Shown one piece after another: positions 1 through 8,118 of a stretch of DNA of 18,599 nt. The stretch is from NCBI GenBank assembly GCA_937969125.1, contig CALBVA010000111.1:1-18599 (forward strand), read 5' to 3'. The DNA is from an uncultured Verrucomicrobiales bacterium (GTDB lineage: Bacteria; Verrucomicrobiota; Verrucomicrobiia; Verrucomicrobiales; Akkermansiaceae). The notes beneath the pieces were generated by a model. The model worked only from the letters and a program-made list of their open reading frames with translations, had not been told where the DNA came from and made no database searches. Within the stretch, counting starts at the first letter, position 1, and each line of letters opens with the position of its first letter. The position numbers and the translations under genes were made by a program.

Positions 1-542
1 CTGTAGATGGGGAGGATATTTGGATGCTCCAGAGCAGCCATGGCCTTGGCCTCGCGGAGAAAGCGTCGGCGCGCGGTGTCATTGGTGACGAGAGCCGGCG
101 AGAGGGTCTTTAAGGCGGCGAAGCGATCGAGAGCGGGATCACGTGCCTTAAAAACCGTTGCCATACCAGTGGTGGCGATGACTTCCAGAACCTCATAGTG
201 ACCTAAGGTGCCGATCATGCCGGGCTCGGAAGTCGGAGTGAGGAAATCAAGCCACCCCTCATCCGGCAGCTCACCGGCAGCGGGATAATGAGTGAAGGGG
301 CGGGCCTTCAGGGCCGTGATGAGAGCGGTGAGATTAGGATCCTCCGGAGAGACGGTTTCATGCTCCAGCGGGGAGAGTGGGACGAGGGCCTCGAGCTTCG
401 AAAGCGGGAGGCCTTCACCGGGAAGATCCGGCAGGAGGTCATCAGGATTGGCATCAAACCAAGCTTCCACCTGAGCAGCGAGGTCGGCAGGAAGAGTTCC
501 TGCGAGCCATTCTTCAATCTGTTTGGGAGGCGGGCGATCCAT
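1..542 (-). CDS. Ser/Thr protein kinase, N-terminal part (runs off left edge)
   Basis: Partial gene: 180 codons are visible and the frame is still open at base 1. Residues 1-110 form an acidic, Pro/Leu-rich leader with no membrane segment. The kinase fold begins near residue 115 (HYEVLEV). K145 in AALK is the expected ATP-anchoring lysine, and the helix-C stretch FLREAKAMAALEHPNILPIY (161-180) carries the usual REA and HPNI signatures. The HRD and DFG motifs lie outside the window. The glycine-rich loop reads IATTGMATVFKA (122-133), where this family normally has a GxGGMGxV pattern, so activity is uncertain. The ATG at 542-540 is the only ATG/GTG/TTG in this frame between the upstream sigma gene's stop and this point. 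The gene lies 46 nt downstream of that sigma gene, on the same strand, an arrangement known for ECF sigma/kinase pairs in Planctomycetota and Verrucomicrobiota. The kinase assignment is firm; substrate and role are unknown. Confidence 0.88.
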   Translation of the reverse strand, partial: MDRPPPKQIEEWLAGTLPADLAAQVEAWFDANPDDLLPDLPGEGLPLSKLEALVPLSPLEHETVSPEDPNLTALITALKARPFTHYPAAGELPDEGWLDFLTPTSEPGMIGTLGHYEVLEVIATTGMATVFKARDPALDRFAALKTLSPALVTNDTARRRFLREAKAMAALEHPNILPIY

Positions 543-588
543 GAGGAGGGTTCGTGGTTCATTACTCGCGCCGCTCCCGGCGATGACA

Positions 589-1215
589 TCATTTCTGCTC
601 GCGGGCGATCATTTCATCCTCCCAGCGCTCGGCATCGATAGACATCATCTTCTGCCGAAGGCGCTGGACGACGCGGTATTTCGTGACGGTGACGGCGTTC
701 TTTTTCATACCAAGGTCCAAGCCCACCTCTTCCGGCGGGCGTTCTTTGAGAGCAGTTTCTGTGAAGATGGTCCACACCCGCTCACTGAACTCGGGTTTGA
801 TTTTCTCCATGGCCCAGTTGAGGAGGCGGATCTGGTAATCCCGGTCCCAGTCAGTCTCTTCCGAGCTATTGGGATCGGATTCAATCATCTCGATCAGCAT
901 GGTCTCCCGGGTGGTGACGGGTGCGCGTCCGGCCTTGCGGAAGTGAGTGGAGATGGCATTTCTCAGGACGGTGAAAAGCCAAGCCTTAAACTTTCCTTTC
1001 GCGGGATCGTATTCGAATCCCTTCATCGCCAACGAGATGGAGCGAAAGACATTCTGAATGATATCGGCGGTATCGGTGGGCTTAAGCTCACGCTTCCGGC
1101 AGTAGGCGAAGAGGAGTGGAGTATAAATCTCCACGAACTCCGCCCACGATGATTCATCCGCTTGATCGCGGAGTTTCATCAAGAGGGTGACGCGTGTGTT
1201 TTCGTCCTGCTGCAA
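589..1215 (-). CDS. ECF-type RNA polymerase sigma factor (sigma-70 family)
   Basis: A 208-residue alternative sigma factor that would direct RNA polymerase to a dedicated promoter set. Region 2 spans about residues 24-94 (WAEFVEIYTPLLFAYCRKR, then ADIIQNVFRSI and FKAWLFTVLRNAISTHFRK). Region 4 spans about 137-190, with a helix-turn-helix around EEVGLDLGMKKNAVTVTKYR. The N-terminal RVTLLMKLRDQADESSW is typical of the kinase-linked ECF sigma factors of Planctomycetota/Verrucomicrobiota. The start is TTG at 1215-1213: a TAA lies in frame 12 nt upstream, and the next ATG would be residue 13, inside the conserved N-terminal motif. I see no clear Shine-Dalgarno sequence. No anti-sigma gene is visible; the kinase gene follows on the same strand, so regulation by phosphorylation is a reasonable inference. 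The gene is divergent from the giant secreted protein gene that starts at 1376. Confidence 0.93.
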   Translation of the reverse strand: MQQDENTRVTLLMKLRDQADESSWAEFVEIYTPLLFAYCRKRELKPTDTADIIQNVFRSISLAMKGFEYDPAKGKFKAWLFTVLRNAISTHFRKAGRAPVTTRETMLIEMIESDPNSSEETDWDRDYQIRLLNWAMEKIKPEFSERVWTIFTETALKERPPEEVGLDLGMKKNAVTVTKYRVVQRLRQKMMSIDAERWEDEMIAREQK

Positions 1216-1375
1216 GGCGGTGCCAGCTTATCGGATTCGTGAACGGTCACAATGTCTTTCATCACAACCATGTTCCAGAGCGATGCGCTGTCAGCAGTTT
1301 TTCCGGTCAGTTTTCTGCCTCACTACTTTGTGTTCATTGTCATCCAAGGATATGGTAGGAATATTCCACACACAC

Positions 1376-4300
1376 ATGAACAAGCCATTTCTTGCCCTGG
1401 CGAGTAGCATTCTGCTCAGCCAACACACTTTTGCCGCTCCGTCAGACGACCTCGTCGCTTATTGGGATCTTGATAACAATACCATCGATTCTGCTCCGGG
1501 AGGCACTTCGACAGACAACGGATTATGGATCGGCGGTGCGGAATATGCCACAGCAGGCCAGTTCGGCAATGCCGCCCAGCTCACTGGATCGAACCACATC
1601 TCAATCCCCTCAAGCAACGATCTGGCGCACCCCGGAGGGAACATAACAATCTCGGCATGGTTCACCGCCGATTCCTTTGATACCAGCTGGCAGGCCCTCA
1701 TTTCAAAAGGAGAAGGGACCAACTACCGGATCGCGCGCCGTGGGTCCGATAATCAGCAGATAGCTTACGCGGGAGGATCTGGCGATATTTCCGGCGGGGG
1801 GGTCAATGATGGCCTCTGGCATCATGTCATCGCCATTTCCGAGGCAGGGAGTAACACCTTTCTCTACATTGATGGAGTGCTGGTAGCGACCGGAGCCTCC
1901 CCCAGTCTGACCGATAGCGGCTTGCCCCTTTTGATTGGTGAAAACCCGGTCAATACCAACCGTCGCTGGAACGGTAAGATCGATGACGTTTCTCTTTTCG
2001 ATTCAGCCCTAAATGACTTTCAGGTCAAAGCCATCTACAACCTCGGTAAACTCTACAGCTACCCGATGGCAGATGTAGTCCGCATTCTGGATGCCCACGT
2101 CGCCGGACCTGGTGGATCGACACAGGTCGGCGAAGTGACCTGGAACTATGCCGCTAGCGACACCGGCAGCGGAGACTTCATCCTGCTCGGAACTGATGGC
2201 AGCGGGGTGGACCGGACCATCGGGCCAGCAATCACCGTATTCGGCAGCACACCCACTTTTATCTCCTCAGGAAATACTGCCACTCTCTCTTGGCAAATCA
2301 CCCCGCCCTTCACCGGGGTGGTCATTGACAATGGGATCGGCAATGTCCTCCCGCAGACCAATGCCTCTGGCACTGGTTCAGTCACGGTCTCACCGACTGC
2401 GAGCACTAGCTACACTATTACCACGACGGGGCCGAATGGAACCTCCACGCGAAGTACGACACTCTTCGTAGATGTCGATCCCTCAATCCCACGCATTAAT
2501 GAGTTCAGTGCGGATACTGCGACGACCGGCCTGCTCGATGAAGATGGAGCCAATGAGGACTGGATTGAAATCTATAATCCCGGTCCCACGGTCGCAGATC
2601 TCTCCACCTTCCACCTCACCGATAACGCCTTGCTGCTCAACAAGTGGTCCTTCCCTGCCATCGTGATGCAACCGGACAGCTATCTGGTGGTCTTCGCATC
2701 CGGTAAGGATCGCACCATACCGGGCAACGAGCTGCACACGAACTTTAAGCTCGGGGCCAAAGGTGAATACCTCGCGCTCACCCGTGACGGAGACAATGGC
2801 ACCTTCGTCGCTACGAACGAATTTTCGCCGGAGTATCCGGAGCAGGAAGAGGGTTTCAGCTATGGTCTGAATCCCAACGGGCTGAGCCTTGGATTCTTCA
2901 ATACCCCCACCCCGGGTACGCTAAACGGAGTGTCTTTCGAGGGCTTCGTCGCAGACACCATGTTCGATGTGGACCGGGGCTTCTTTGAAAGCAGCTTCCC
3001 TCTCACCATCACCACCGAAACTCCGGGTGCCACTATTCGTTACACCACGAATGGTTCCGAGCCGTCACTGACCAATGGCACCACTTACAATGGACCGATC
3101 ACGATCAGTAGCACGACCACGCTGCGGGCGCGGGCTTTCAAAGATGGCTTTCAGCCCACCAATATCGATACCCACACCTACTTCTTCCTGGAGGATGTGC
3201 GAACGCAGTTCGCCAATGGAGCCGCTCCTTCCGGCTGGCCTGTCGGTTCGGTGAATGGTCAGGTCTTTAACTACGGCATGGATCCGGACATCACTAATAT
3301 GCTGACCCCGCAGGAAATGATCGATGCCCTCTCCGCCATTCCCTCGGTGTCAATCACCACTACCCAGGCGAATCTCACCAGCAGCAGCACTGGCATCTAC
3401 ACCCATCCTAACAGCCGTGGACGGAGCTGGGAGCGACCCGCCTCCATCGAGTTTATTCACCCGGATGGCGCCACGCCAAATGTTCAGAGCGGTTGTGGCA
3501 TTCGCATCCGGGGTGGCTTTAGTCGCTCGCCGGATAATCCGAAACACGCCTTCCGCATCTTCTTCCGGAAGGAATACGGCGCTGGAAAATTCAATTACCC
3601 TCTCTTCGGAAATGAGGGCGTGGATTCCTTTGAGAAATTCGATCTCCGCACCTCGCAAAACTACTCCTGGTCATTTCAAGGAGACAGCCAGAATACCTTC
3701 CTCCGCGAAGTGCTCGGTCGGGATCTGCAGGGCCGCTTCGGTGAGGAAAATACCAAAAGTCGCTACTACCACCTTTACCTGAACGGCGTCTATTGGGGCC
3801 TCTTCATGACCCAGGAACGAGCTGAGGCCAACCACGGTGAGTCCTACTTCGGCGGGGATGATTCCGAGTATGACACCCTCAAATCCTCTGGCCGCAGCGG
3901 CGGATACATTACCGAAGCCACCGATGGCTCCTTCGCTGTTGGGAGTGACTGGAGCGTCTTCTGGCAAATGGCCCGTGACCAGAAGGCCGCTCCAACCATT
4001 GATCGTTTCATGGAGATGCAAGGCTTAAATCCAGATGGCAGCAGGAATGAGAGCCTCCCTGTCTATCTCGATCTCGATAATCTCATCACCTATCAGATGA
4101 TCATTGGTTACACCGGGAACTACGATGCCCCTCTCTCGGACTTCGTCGATGCTTCGAATAACTGGTATGCCATTCGAAACCGTGAGTCGGATGACCTCGG
4201 CTTCCAGTTCTTCGTTCATGATGGCGAACACTCGATGGGTGCCGGCGGAAAATGGATTGGCGCCAATGATCGCATCAACACTCCCAACGGAGCCGAAGAC

Positions 4301-6394
4301 CGCCCGTTCTATAATAGGAGTAATCCCTCCTTCATTCACCTCGATCTTGAAGAGAGCACTCCGGAGTATCGCCTCCGCTTTGCCGATCGTGCGCATGATG
4401 CCCTCTTCAATGACGGCCTTCTCACCAAGGATCAGGTCTTCGCCACTTTTGAGAAACGCCGCGTCATTGTGGATCAGGTCATCGATGCAGAAGCCGCCCG
4501 TTGGGGTGACGCGAAGCGTTCCTCTCCCCTCCGAAGGATTAATTGGCAAAGTGAGGTGACCTCCGTGCAGAACCTCATGAACACCCGGAGTGAGACCTTC
4601 CTCGGGCACCTCCGCATTGCCAATCTCTACCCTGATCTCGATGCTCCCATCTACAGCCAGCACGGTGGTCAGATCGCGGCAGGCAGCTCCATCACTGCCA
4701 GCATCCCCGTCGATGCCACCGCCTTTTATTATATGATCGGTAGCGGCGACCCGGACACTACCGACTGGCAGGACGCTCTGGACCCCCGCCTCCTCGGTGG
4801 CATGCCCAATCCGAATGCCTCCATGATCGCCGCCGGTGATGGCGATGGCATTGCCATCACCTCATACGTCAACTCGGGCAACCTCTGGAAATACCTTGCC
4901 GATGGCAGTGACCAAGGGACCGCCTGGCGTGAGGTTGGCTTCGATGACAGCAGCTGGGATGAGGGTATTTCCGAACTCGGTTACGGCGATGGCGATGAGG
5001 CCACCGAGATTCCCTCCGGTGGGTTCGGCTCACGTTATGCCACCTCATACTTTCGCAAGACCATCGACATCCCAGACCCTGCCATCTTCGGCGACTTCGC
5101 CATGGAGGTCACCTATGACGATGCCTTCGTCGTTTATGTCAATGGCATCGAAGTGGGTCGCAGTGATGGCCTCTCAGCCAATCCCACCTTCGACGAATAC
5201 TCCACCAACATGGTCGAGAACAACGCCACCCTGACCCTCCTTCTGCCGCCCTCAACCTTCCAGACCGGATCGAATTTGATCGCTGTCGAGATGCATCAAA
5301 ATGGTGCGGGCAGCTCTGATGTCAGCTTCGACCTCGATCTGAAAGGCCGCCCCGCCGGCGGTAGCCCGGGCATCATCGTTATGATTCCCGAAGCCATCGA
5401 TGGCCCTATCTGGATCAAGTCACGCAGCTATAACTCCGCCACCGGTGAGTGGAGTGCCTTGAACTCGGCCTTCTTCACCACTGCTCCGAACGCGACCTCC
5501 ATGGATATCGTCATCAGCGAGGTGCACTACCATCCGACCGATCCCACCATGGCCGAACTCGCTGTTGATCCCACCTTTGATCAGGATGACTTCGAGTTCA
5601 TCGAGGTTCTGAATCGCGGAACCAACACGGTGGATCTGGGCAATGCCGCCTTCATTGAGATTCCCATTGGCGATCACCTGGAAGGAATTCGCCACACCTT
5701 CGCGCAGGGCACGCTGATCGCTCCGGGGCAACGTCTCATCGTAGCGGCAAATTCCGCAGCCTTCGCCGCCCGCTACCCGGGCGTCACCATCAGCGGTGAC
5801 TACTCAGGTCGCCTCGATAACACCGGTGAGTGGATCACCCTTGTCGATGCCACCGGTAATGTCATCGATAGCTTTCGCTACAATGATACCGCTCCCTGGC
5901 CACTGGATGCCGACGGCTTGGGGCCCTCATTGATCCGGAATAGCGCGGTCGATGACCTAGATCCCTCAGACCCATTGAATTGGTCCGCCAGCCCGACAAC
6001 CGGTGGCAGCCCTGGTAGCTCAGATGGCTTCACTGGAGATCCGCTCGCAGACCTGGATGGCGACGGTAATTCCGCCATCCTCGAATACGCCCAAGGCCTT
6101 AGCGACAACGTCTCGTCAGTGGAGCAGTTCGCTACCTACACCGAAGTCATGGTTGGGGGAGTGGCCTACCCCGGCCTCTCCTTCCGTCAGGATCCTTTCG
6201 CAAGCGACGTCACATTGTTCATCGAAACCTCTGCGAATCTTAAAACCCCATGGACGGATGTGACTGCCAGTGGAGATGCTGTCTTCGTGGAAACCGTGAA
6301 TGATCCTGACGGTATCCCTCGCCACACTTACCGACTGAGCAACTCGTTGCAATCGAGTGGTCATCAGTTTATACGACTTGGGGTCCGCTTCTGA
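1376..6394 (+). CDS. Giant secreted LamG / lamin-tail / CotH-like multidomain protein
   Basis: A 1672-residue exported protein. The frame is open further upstream, but ATG 1376 gives a clean signal peptide (MNKPFLALASSILLSQHTFA, cleavage near A20/A21). Domains by eye: LamG/concanavalin-like about 24-225 (AYWDLDNN, WHHVIAI, FLYIDGVLVATG); Ig-like about 282-365; lamin-tail 1 about 372-517 (RINEFSA, DWIEIYNPG); chitobiase C-terminal-like about 532-604 (IRYTTNGSEPS); CotH-like about 657-1085 (YHLYLNGVYWGLFMTQE, and FVHDGEHSMG with D949 and E951); jelly-roll binding domain about 1163-1322 (YDDAFVVYVNGIEVG); lamin-tail 2 about 1376-1548 (ISEVHYHP, FEFIEVLNRG); acidic Ca-binding motif about 1560-1573 (DLDGDGNSAILEYA). 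No PEP-CTERM or other sorting tail is visible. Such proteins are common in Verrucomicrobiota and are often guessed to act on surface polymers; the substrate is unknown. CotH in Bacillus is a protein kinase, but kinase activity here is only inferred. Confidence 0.92.
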   Translation: MNKPFLALASSILLSQHTFAAPSDDLVAYWDLDNNTIDSAPGGTSTDNGLWIGGAEYATAGQFGNAAQLTGSNHISIPSSNDLAHPGGNITISAWFTADSFDTSWQALISKGEGTNYRIARRGSDNQQIAYAGGSGDISGGGVNDGLWHHVIAISEAGSNTFLYIDGVLVATGASPSLTDSGLPLLIGENPVNTNRRWNGKIDDVSLFDSALNDFQVKAIYNLGKLYSYPMADVVRILDAHVAGPGGSTQVGEVTWNYAASDTGSGDFILLGTDGSGVDRTIGPAITVFGSTPTFISSGNTATLSWQITPPFTGVVIDNGIGNVLPQTNASGTGSVTVSPTASTSYTITTTGPNGTSTRSTTLFVDVDPSIPRINEFSADTATTGLLDEDGANEDWIEIYNPGPTVADLSTFHLTDNALLLNKWSFPAIVMQPDSYLVVFASGKDRTIPGNELHTNFKLGAKGEYLALTRDGDNGTFVATNEFSPEYPEQEEGFSYGLNPNGLSLGFFNTPTPGTLNGVSFEGFVADTMFDVDRGFFESSFPLTITTETPGATIRYTTNGSEPSLTNGTTYNGPITISSTTTLRARAFKDGFQPTNIDTHTYFFLEDVRTQFANGAAPSGWPVGSVNGQVFNYGMDPDITNMLTPQEMIDALSAIPSVSITTTQANLTSSSTGIYTHPNSRGRSWERPASIEFIHPDGATPNVQSGCGIRIRGGFSRSPDNPKHAFRIFFRKEYGAGKFNYPLFGNEGVDSFEKFDLRTSQNYSWSFQGDSQNTFLREVLGRDLQGRFGEENTKSRYYHLYLNGVYWGLFMTQERAEANHGESYFGGDDSEYDTLKSSGRSGGYITEATDGSFAVGSDWSVFWQMARDQKAAPTIDRFMEMQGLNPDGSRNESLPVYLDLDNLITYQMIIGYTGNYDAPLSDFVDASNNWYAIRNRESDDLGFQFFVHDGEHSMGAGGKWIGANDRINTPNGAEDRPFYNRSNPSFIHLDLEESTPEYRLRFADRAHDALFNDGLLTKDQVFATFEKRRVIVDQVIDAEAARWGDAKRSSPLRRINWQSEVTSVQNLMNTRSETFLGHLRIANLYPDLDAPIYSQHGGQIAAGSSITASIPVDATAFYYMIGSGDPDTTDWQDALDPRLLGGMPNPNASMIAAGDGDGIAITSYVNSGNLWKYLADGSDQGTAWREVGFDDSSWDEGISELGYGDGDEATEIPSGGFGSRYATSYFRKTIDIPDPAIFGDFAMEVTYDDAFVVYVNGIEVGRSDGLSANPTFDEYSTNMVENNATLTLLLPPSTFQTGSNLIAVEMHQNGAGSSDVSFDLDLKGRPAGGSPGIIVMIPEAIDGPIWIKSRSYNSATGEWSALNSAFFTTAPNATSMDIVISEVHYHPTDPTMAELAVDPTFDQDDFEFIEVLNRGTNTVDLGNAAFIEIPIGDHLEGIRHTFAQGTLIAPGQRLIVAANSAAFAARYPGVTISGDYSGRLDNTGEWITLVDATGNVIDSFRYNDTAPWPLDADGLGPSLIRNSAVDDLDPSDPLNWSASPTTGGSPGSSDGFTGDPLADLDGDGNSAILEYAQGLSDNVSSVEQFATYTEVMVGGVAYPGLSFRQDPFASDVTLFIETSANLKTPWTDVTASGDAVFVETVNDPDGIPRHTYRLSNSLQSSGHQFIRLGVRF

Positions 6395-6426
6395 TTCGCC
6401 CAGAGCTGCGGCTTCGTTAAAAAACC

Positions 6427-6458
6427 AAAGCCGATGGATTACCGTCCGTCGGCTTTTT
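6427..6458 (+). terminator. Rho-independent terminator after the giant secreted protein gene
   Basis: A 12-bp stem (6427-6438 paired with 6445-6456) with one T-G wobble, a 6-nt loop TTACCG, and a T-run (6454-6458) overlapping the 3' arm. It begins 32 nt after the stop codon at 6392-6394. It separates this gene from the lipid-modification operon, so that operon should have its own promoter between 6459 and 6533. The 5' arm starts with AAA opposite TTT, so weak bidirectional action is possible. Confidence 0.9.
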
Positions 6459-6533
6459 CGTGCCTTCAGAAGACGGACTAAAATCCCTTGCCATTTCCTC
6501 TAACGCCGCGACTGGTTGTTCAAAATCGCCACC

Positions 6534-7151
6534 ATGTTGAATTTCATTTTCCATCCCGTCACCACCTTCTTTTTCGGTGCGATCGTAGCGATCCTTTTCA
6601 TCGTGATTCTCCTCGTATCCTGCACCGGGCCGAATGATTCCGCGAAGATCGTGGAGGACTACCGGACCGCGATGAAGAAGGCCGGTGCCAATGGTCCCGC
6701 TCCCGGAACAGCGGAAGAGAAAGCCGCGATCGAGCGCTTCTCAAACTTCCTCAAAAACGTCGGCACGAAATCCTACATCGAGGAAAACACCGCCAAGGTT
6801 TACACTGAGGGTGCCTTTCTGGATGACACCATCGCGACCCATTACGGACCAGAGGAGATTAAGAAATACTTCCTCAAAACGGCTGACACCATGACCTCAT
6901 TCGAAGTCACGATTGATGACAGCTCCCGCTCCGGACCAGACCACTACATCCGCTGGACGATGACCTTCGCCGCTCCCGCTCTCGCCAAAGGCGAGCCCAT
7001 CGTTTCCGTAGGCATCAGCCAGGTGAGATTTGATTCTGAAGGAAAAGTCGCTTTCCATCAGGACTTCTGGGATTCCGGGAAAAATATCTATGGAAAGGCT
7101 CCCTTTGTCGGCGGCATGATCGGCATCGTTCGCAAGCGGATGAATGACTAA
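6534..7151 (+). CDS. Membrane-anchored NTF2/SnoaL-like protein
   Basis: A 205-residue protein, first gene of the operon. The strongly hydrophobic N-terminus (about 9-29) ends in LVSC, with C30 fitting a lipobox, so it is either a lipoprotein or a single-pass membrane protein facing the periplasm. There is almost no positive charge before the hydrophobic stretch, which is unusual for a lipoprotein signal. Residues about 62-205 look like the NTF2-like (SnoaL) fold: AIERFSNFL, then GPEEIKKYFLKT, and the C-terminal VRFDSEGKVAFHQDFWDSG followed by PFVGGMIGIVRKRM. That tail resembles NTF2-like proteins found beside FAD oxidoreductase/DUF1365/CFA genes in Proteobacteria (HRDYWD-type motif). I chose ATG 6534 over an in-frame TTG at 6516 because the ATG directly precedes the hydrophobic leader. 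The last 8 nt overlap the desaturase start. Its role is unknown; a small cone-shaped fold that may bind or isomerise a lipid is inference. Confidence 0.78.
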   Translation: MLNFIFHPVTTFFFGAIVAILFIVILLVSCTGPNDSAKIVEDYRTAMKKAGANGPAPGTAEEKAAIERFSNFLKNVGTKSYIEENTAKVYTEGAFLDDTIATHYGPEEIKKYFLKTADTMTSFEVTIDDSSRSGPDHYIRWTMTFAAPALAKGEPIVSVGISQVRFDSEGKVAFHQDFWDSGKNIYGKAPFVGGMIGIVRKRMND

Positions 7152-8115
7152 CACCATCATGCCTCATCGAAAAAACAAACCGTCAACCGCTCTCCGGGTC
7201 ATCGGCCAATGGCTGGACTCAGACTACCGTCGCGAGGACCAACCCGATCCCGCGACTCTTCCTGACCGGGTGAATTGGGAGCGTACCCTGCCTTTTATCT
7301 TTCTGCATCTGGGTTGCCTTGCCGTCTTCTTCGTAGGCTTCAGCTGGACCTCATTGATCGCGGCGATCCTTCTCTACATTGTGCGAATGTTCGCCATCAC
7401 CGGTTTCTACCATCGCTACTTTTCGCACCGTTCTTTTAAGACCTCCCGCCCGGTTCAGTTTCTTTTCGCGATCCTGGGAAACAGCTCGATGCAGCGCGGA
7501 CCGCTCTGGTGGGCAGCCACCCACCGGCATCATCATCAGCACTCGGATGAGGAGGAGGATGTCCACTCGCCGGTGCAGTCGGGCTTCACCTGGTCACACA
7601 TCGGCTGGCTGACCTCGATGCGCAATTTCCCCACTGCCTACGAGCGCATTCCAGATCTCAAGAAATACCCGGAGCTGGTCTTCCTGAACCGCTTCGACCA
7701 ACTCGTCCCCTTCGTTTACGGACTCGTGATGCTGGGCATCGGAGCCTTACTGGAATACTTCGCGCCCACTCTTGGCGTCACGATGTGGCAGTTCTTTATC
7801 TGGACCTTTTTCGTAAGTACGACAGTTCTCCTACATGGCACCCTCTTCATCAATTCACTGGCCCATGTCTGGGGAAAGCGACGTTACGAGACTGAGGACG
7901 ACAGCCGAAATTCCTGGCTCCTCGCCTTCATCACCCTCGGCGAGGGTTGGCATAATAATCACCACCGCTACCCCCATTCCACCCGGCAGGGATTCCGGAA
8001 AAGGGAATTTGATCCGACATACTACGGGCTAAAGCTCCTCTCCTGGTTGGGACTCATCTGGGACCTCCGACCGGTCCCACAGCGAATTAAGGAGGAAGGT
8101 CGCGCCCCTCAATAA
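7144..8115 (+). CDS. Acyl-CoA (delta-9-type) fatty acid desaturase
   Basis: A 323-residue integral membrane di-iron desaturase that introduces a cis double bond into an acyl chain using O2 and reducing power. All three histidine boxes are present: H90-RYFS-H95, HRHHH at 127-131, and HNNHH at 270-274. The further conserved NSLAHVWG (237-244) is also there. Hydrophobic segments at about 49-63, 66-86, 187-206 and 215-232 fit the four-helix topology of stearoyl-CoA desaturases. The start ATG 7144 overlaps the upstream stop by 8 nt, indicating translational coupling; ATG 7159 is a possible alternative. The FAD oxidoreductase gene starts 3 nt after its stop. In context it is the likely supplier of the unsaturated substrate for the CFA-like methyltransferase three genes downstream. 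Regiospecificity cannot be read from sequence, and no dedicated electron donor is visible in the operon. Confidence 0.94.
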   Translation: MTNTIMPHRKNKPSTALRVIGQWLDSDYRREDQPDPATLPDRVNWERTLPFIFLHLGCLAVFFVGFSWTSLIAAILLYIVRMFAITGFYHRYFSHRSFKTSRPVQFLFAILGNSSMQRGPLWWAATHRHHHQHSDEEEDVHSPVQSGFTWSHIGWLTSMRNFPTAYERIPDLKKYPELVFLNRFDQLVPFVYGLVMLGIGALLEYFAPTLGVTMWQFFIWTFFVSTTVLLHGTLFINSLAHVWGKRRYETEDDSRNSWLLAFITLGEGWHNNHHRYPHSTRQGFRKREFDPTYYGLKLLSWLGLIWDLRPVPQRIKEEGRAPQ

Positions 8116-8118
8116 ACC

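Noticed and set aside
308..592. Minus-strand 94-residue frame starting in an ATGA overlap with the sigma stop
   Set aside because: It overlaps the kinase in another frame. The kinase frame carries clear conserved motifs, while this one reads as low-complexity Arg/Ser/Leu text.
1328..1356. Promoter TTGTGT-N17-TATGGT before the giant secreted protein
   Set aside because: Only three and four consensus matches, and the implied leader would be about a dozen bases, too short for a normal ribosome site.
1187..1375. Upstream extension of the giant secreted protein to a start at 1187
   Set aside because: The extra 63 residues are Cys/Arg-rich and unlike the protein, they overlap the divergent sigma gene start, and they would bury the signal peptide that begins at ATG 1376.
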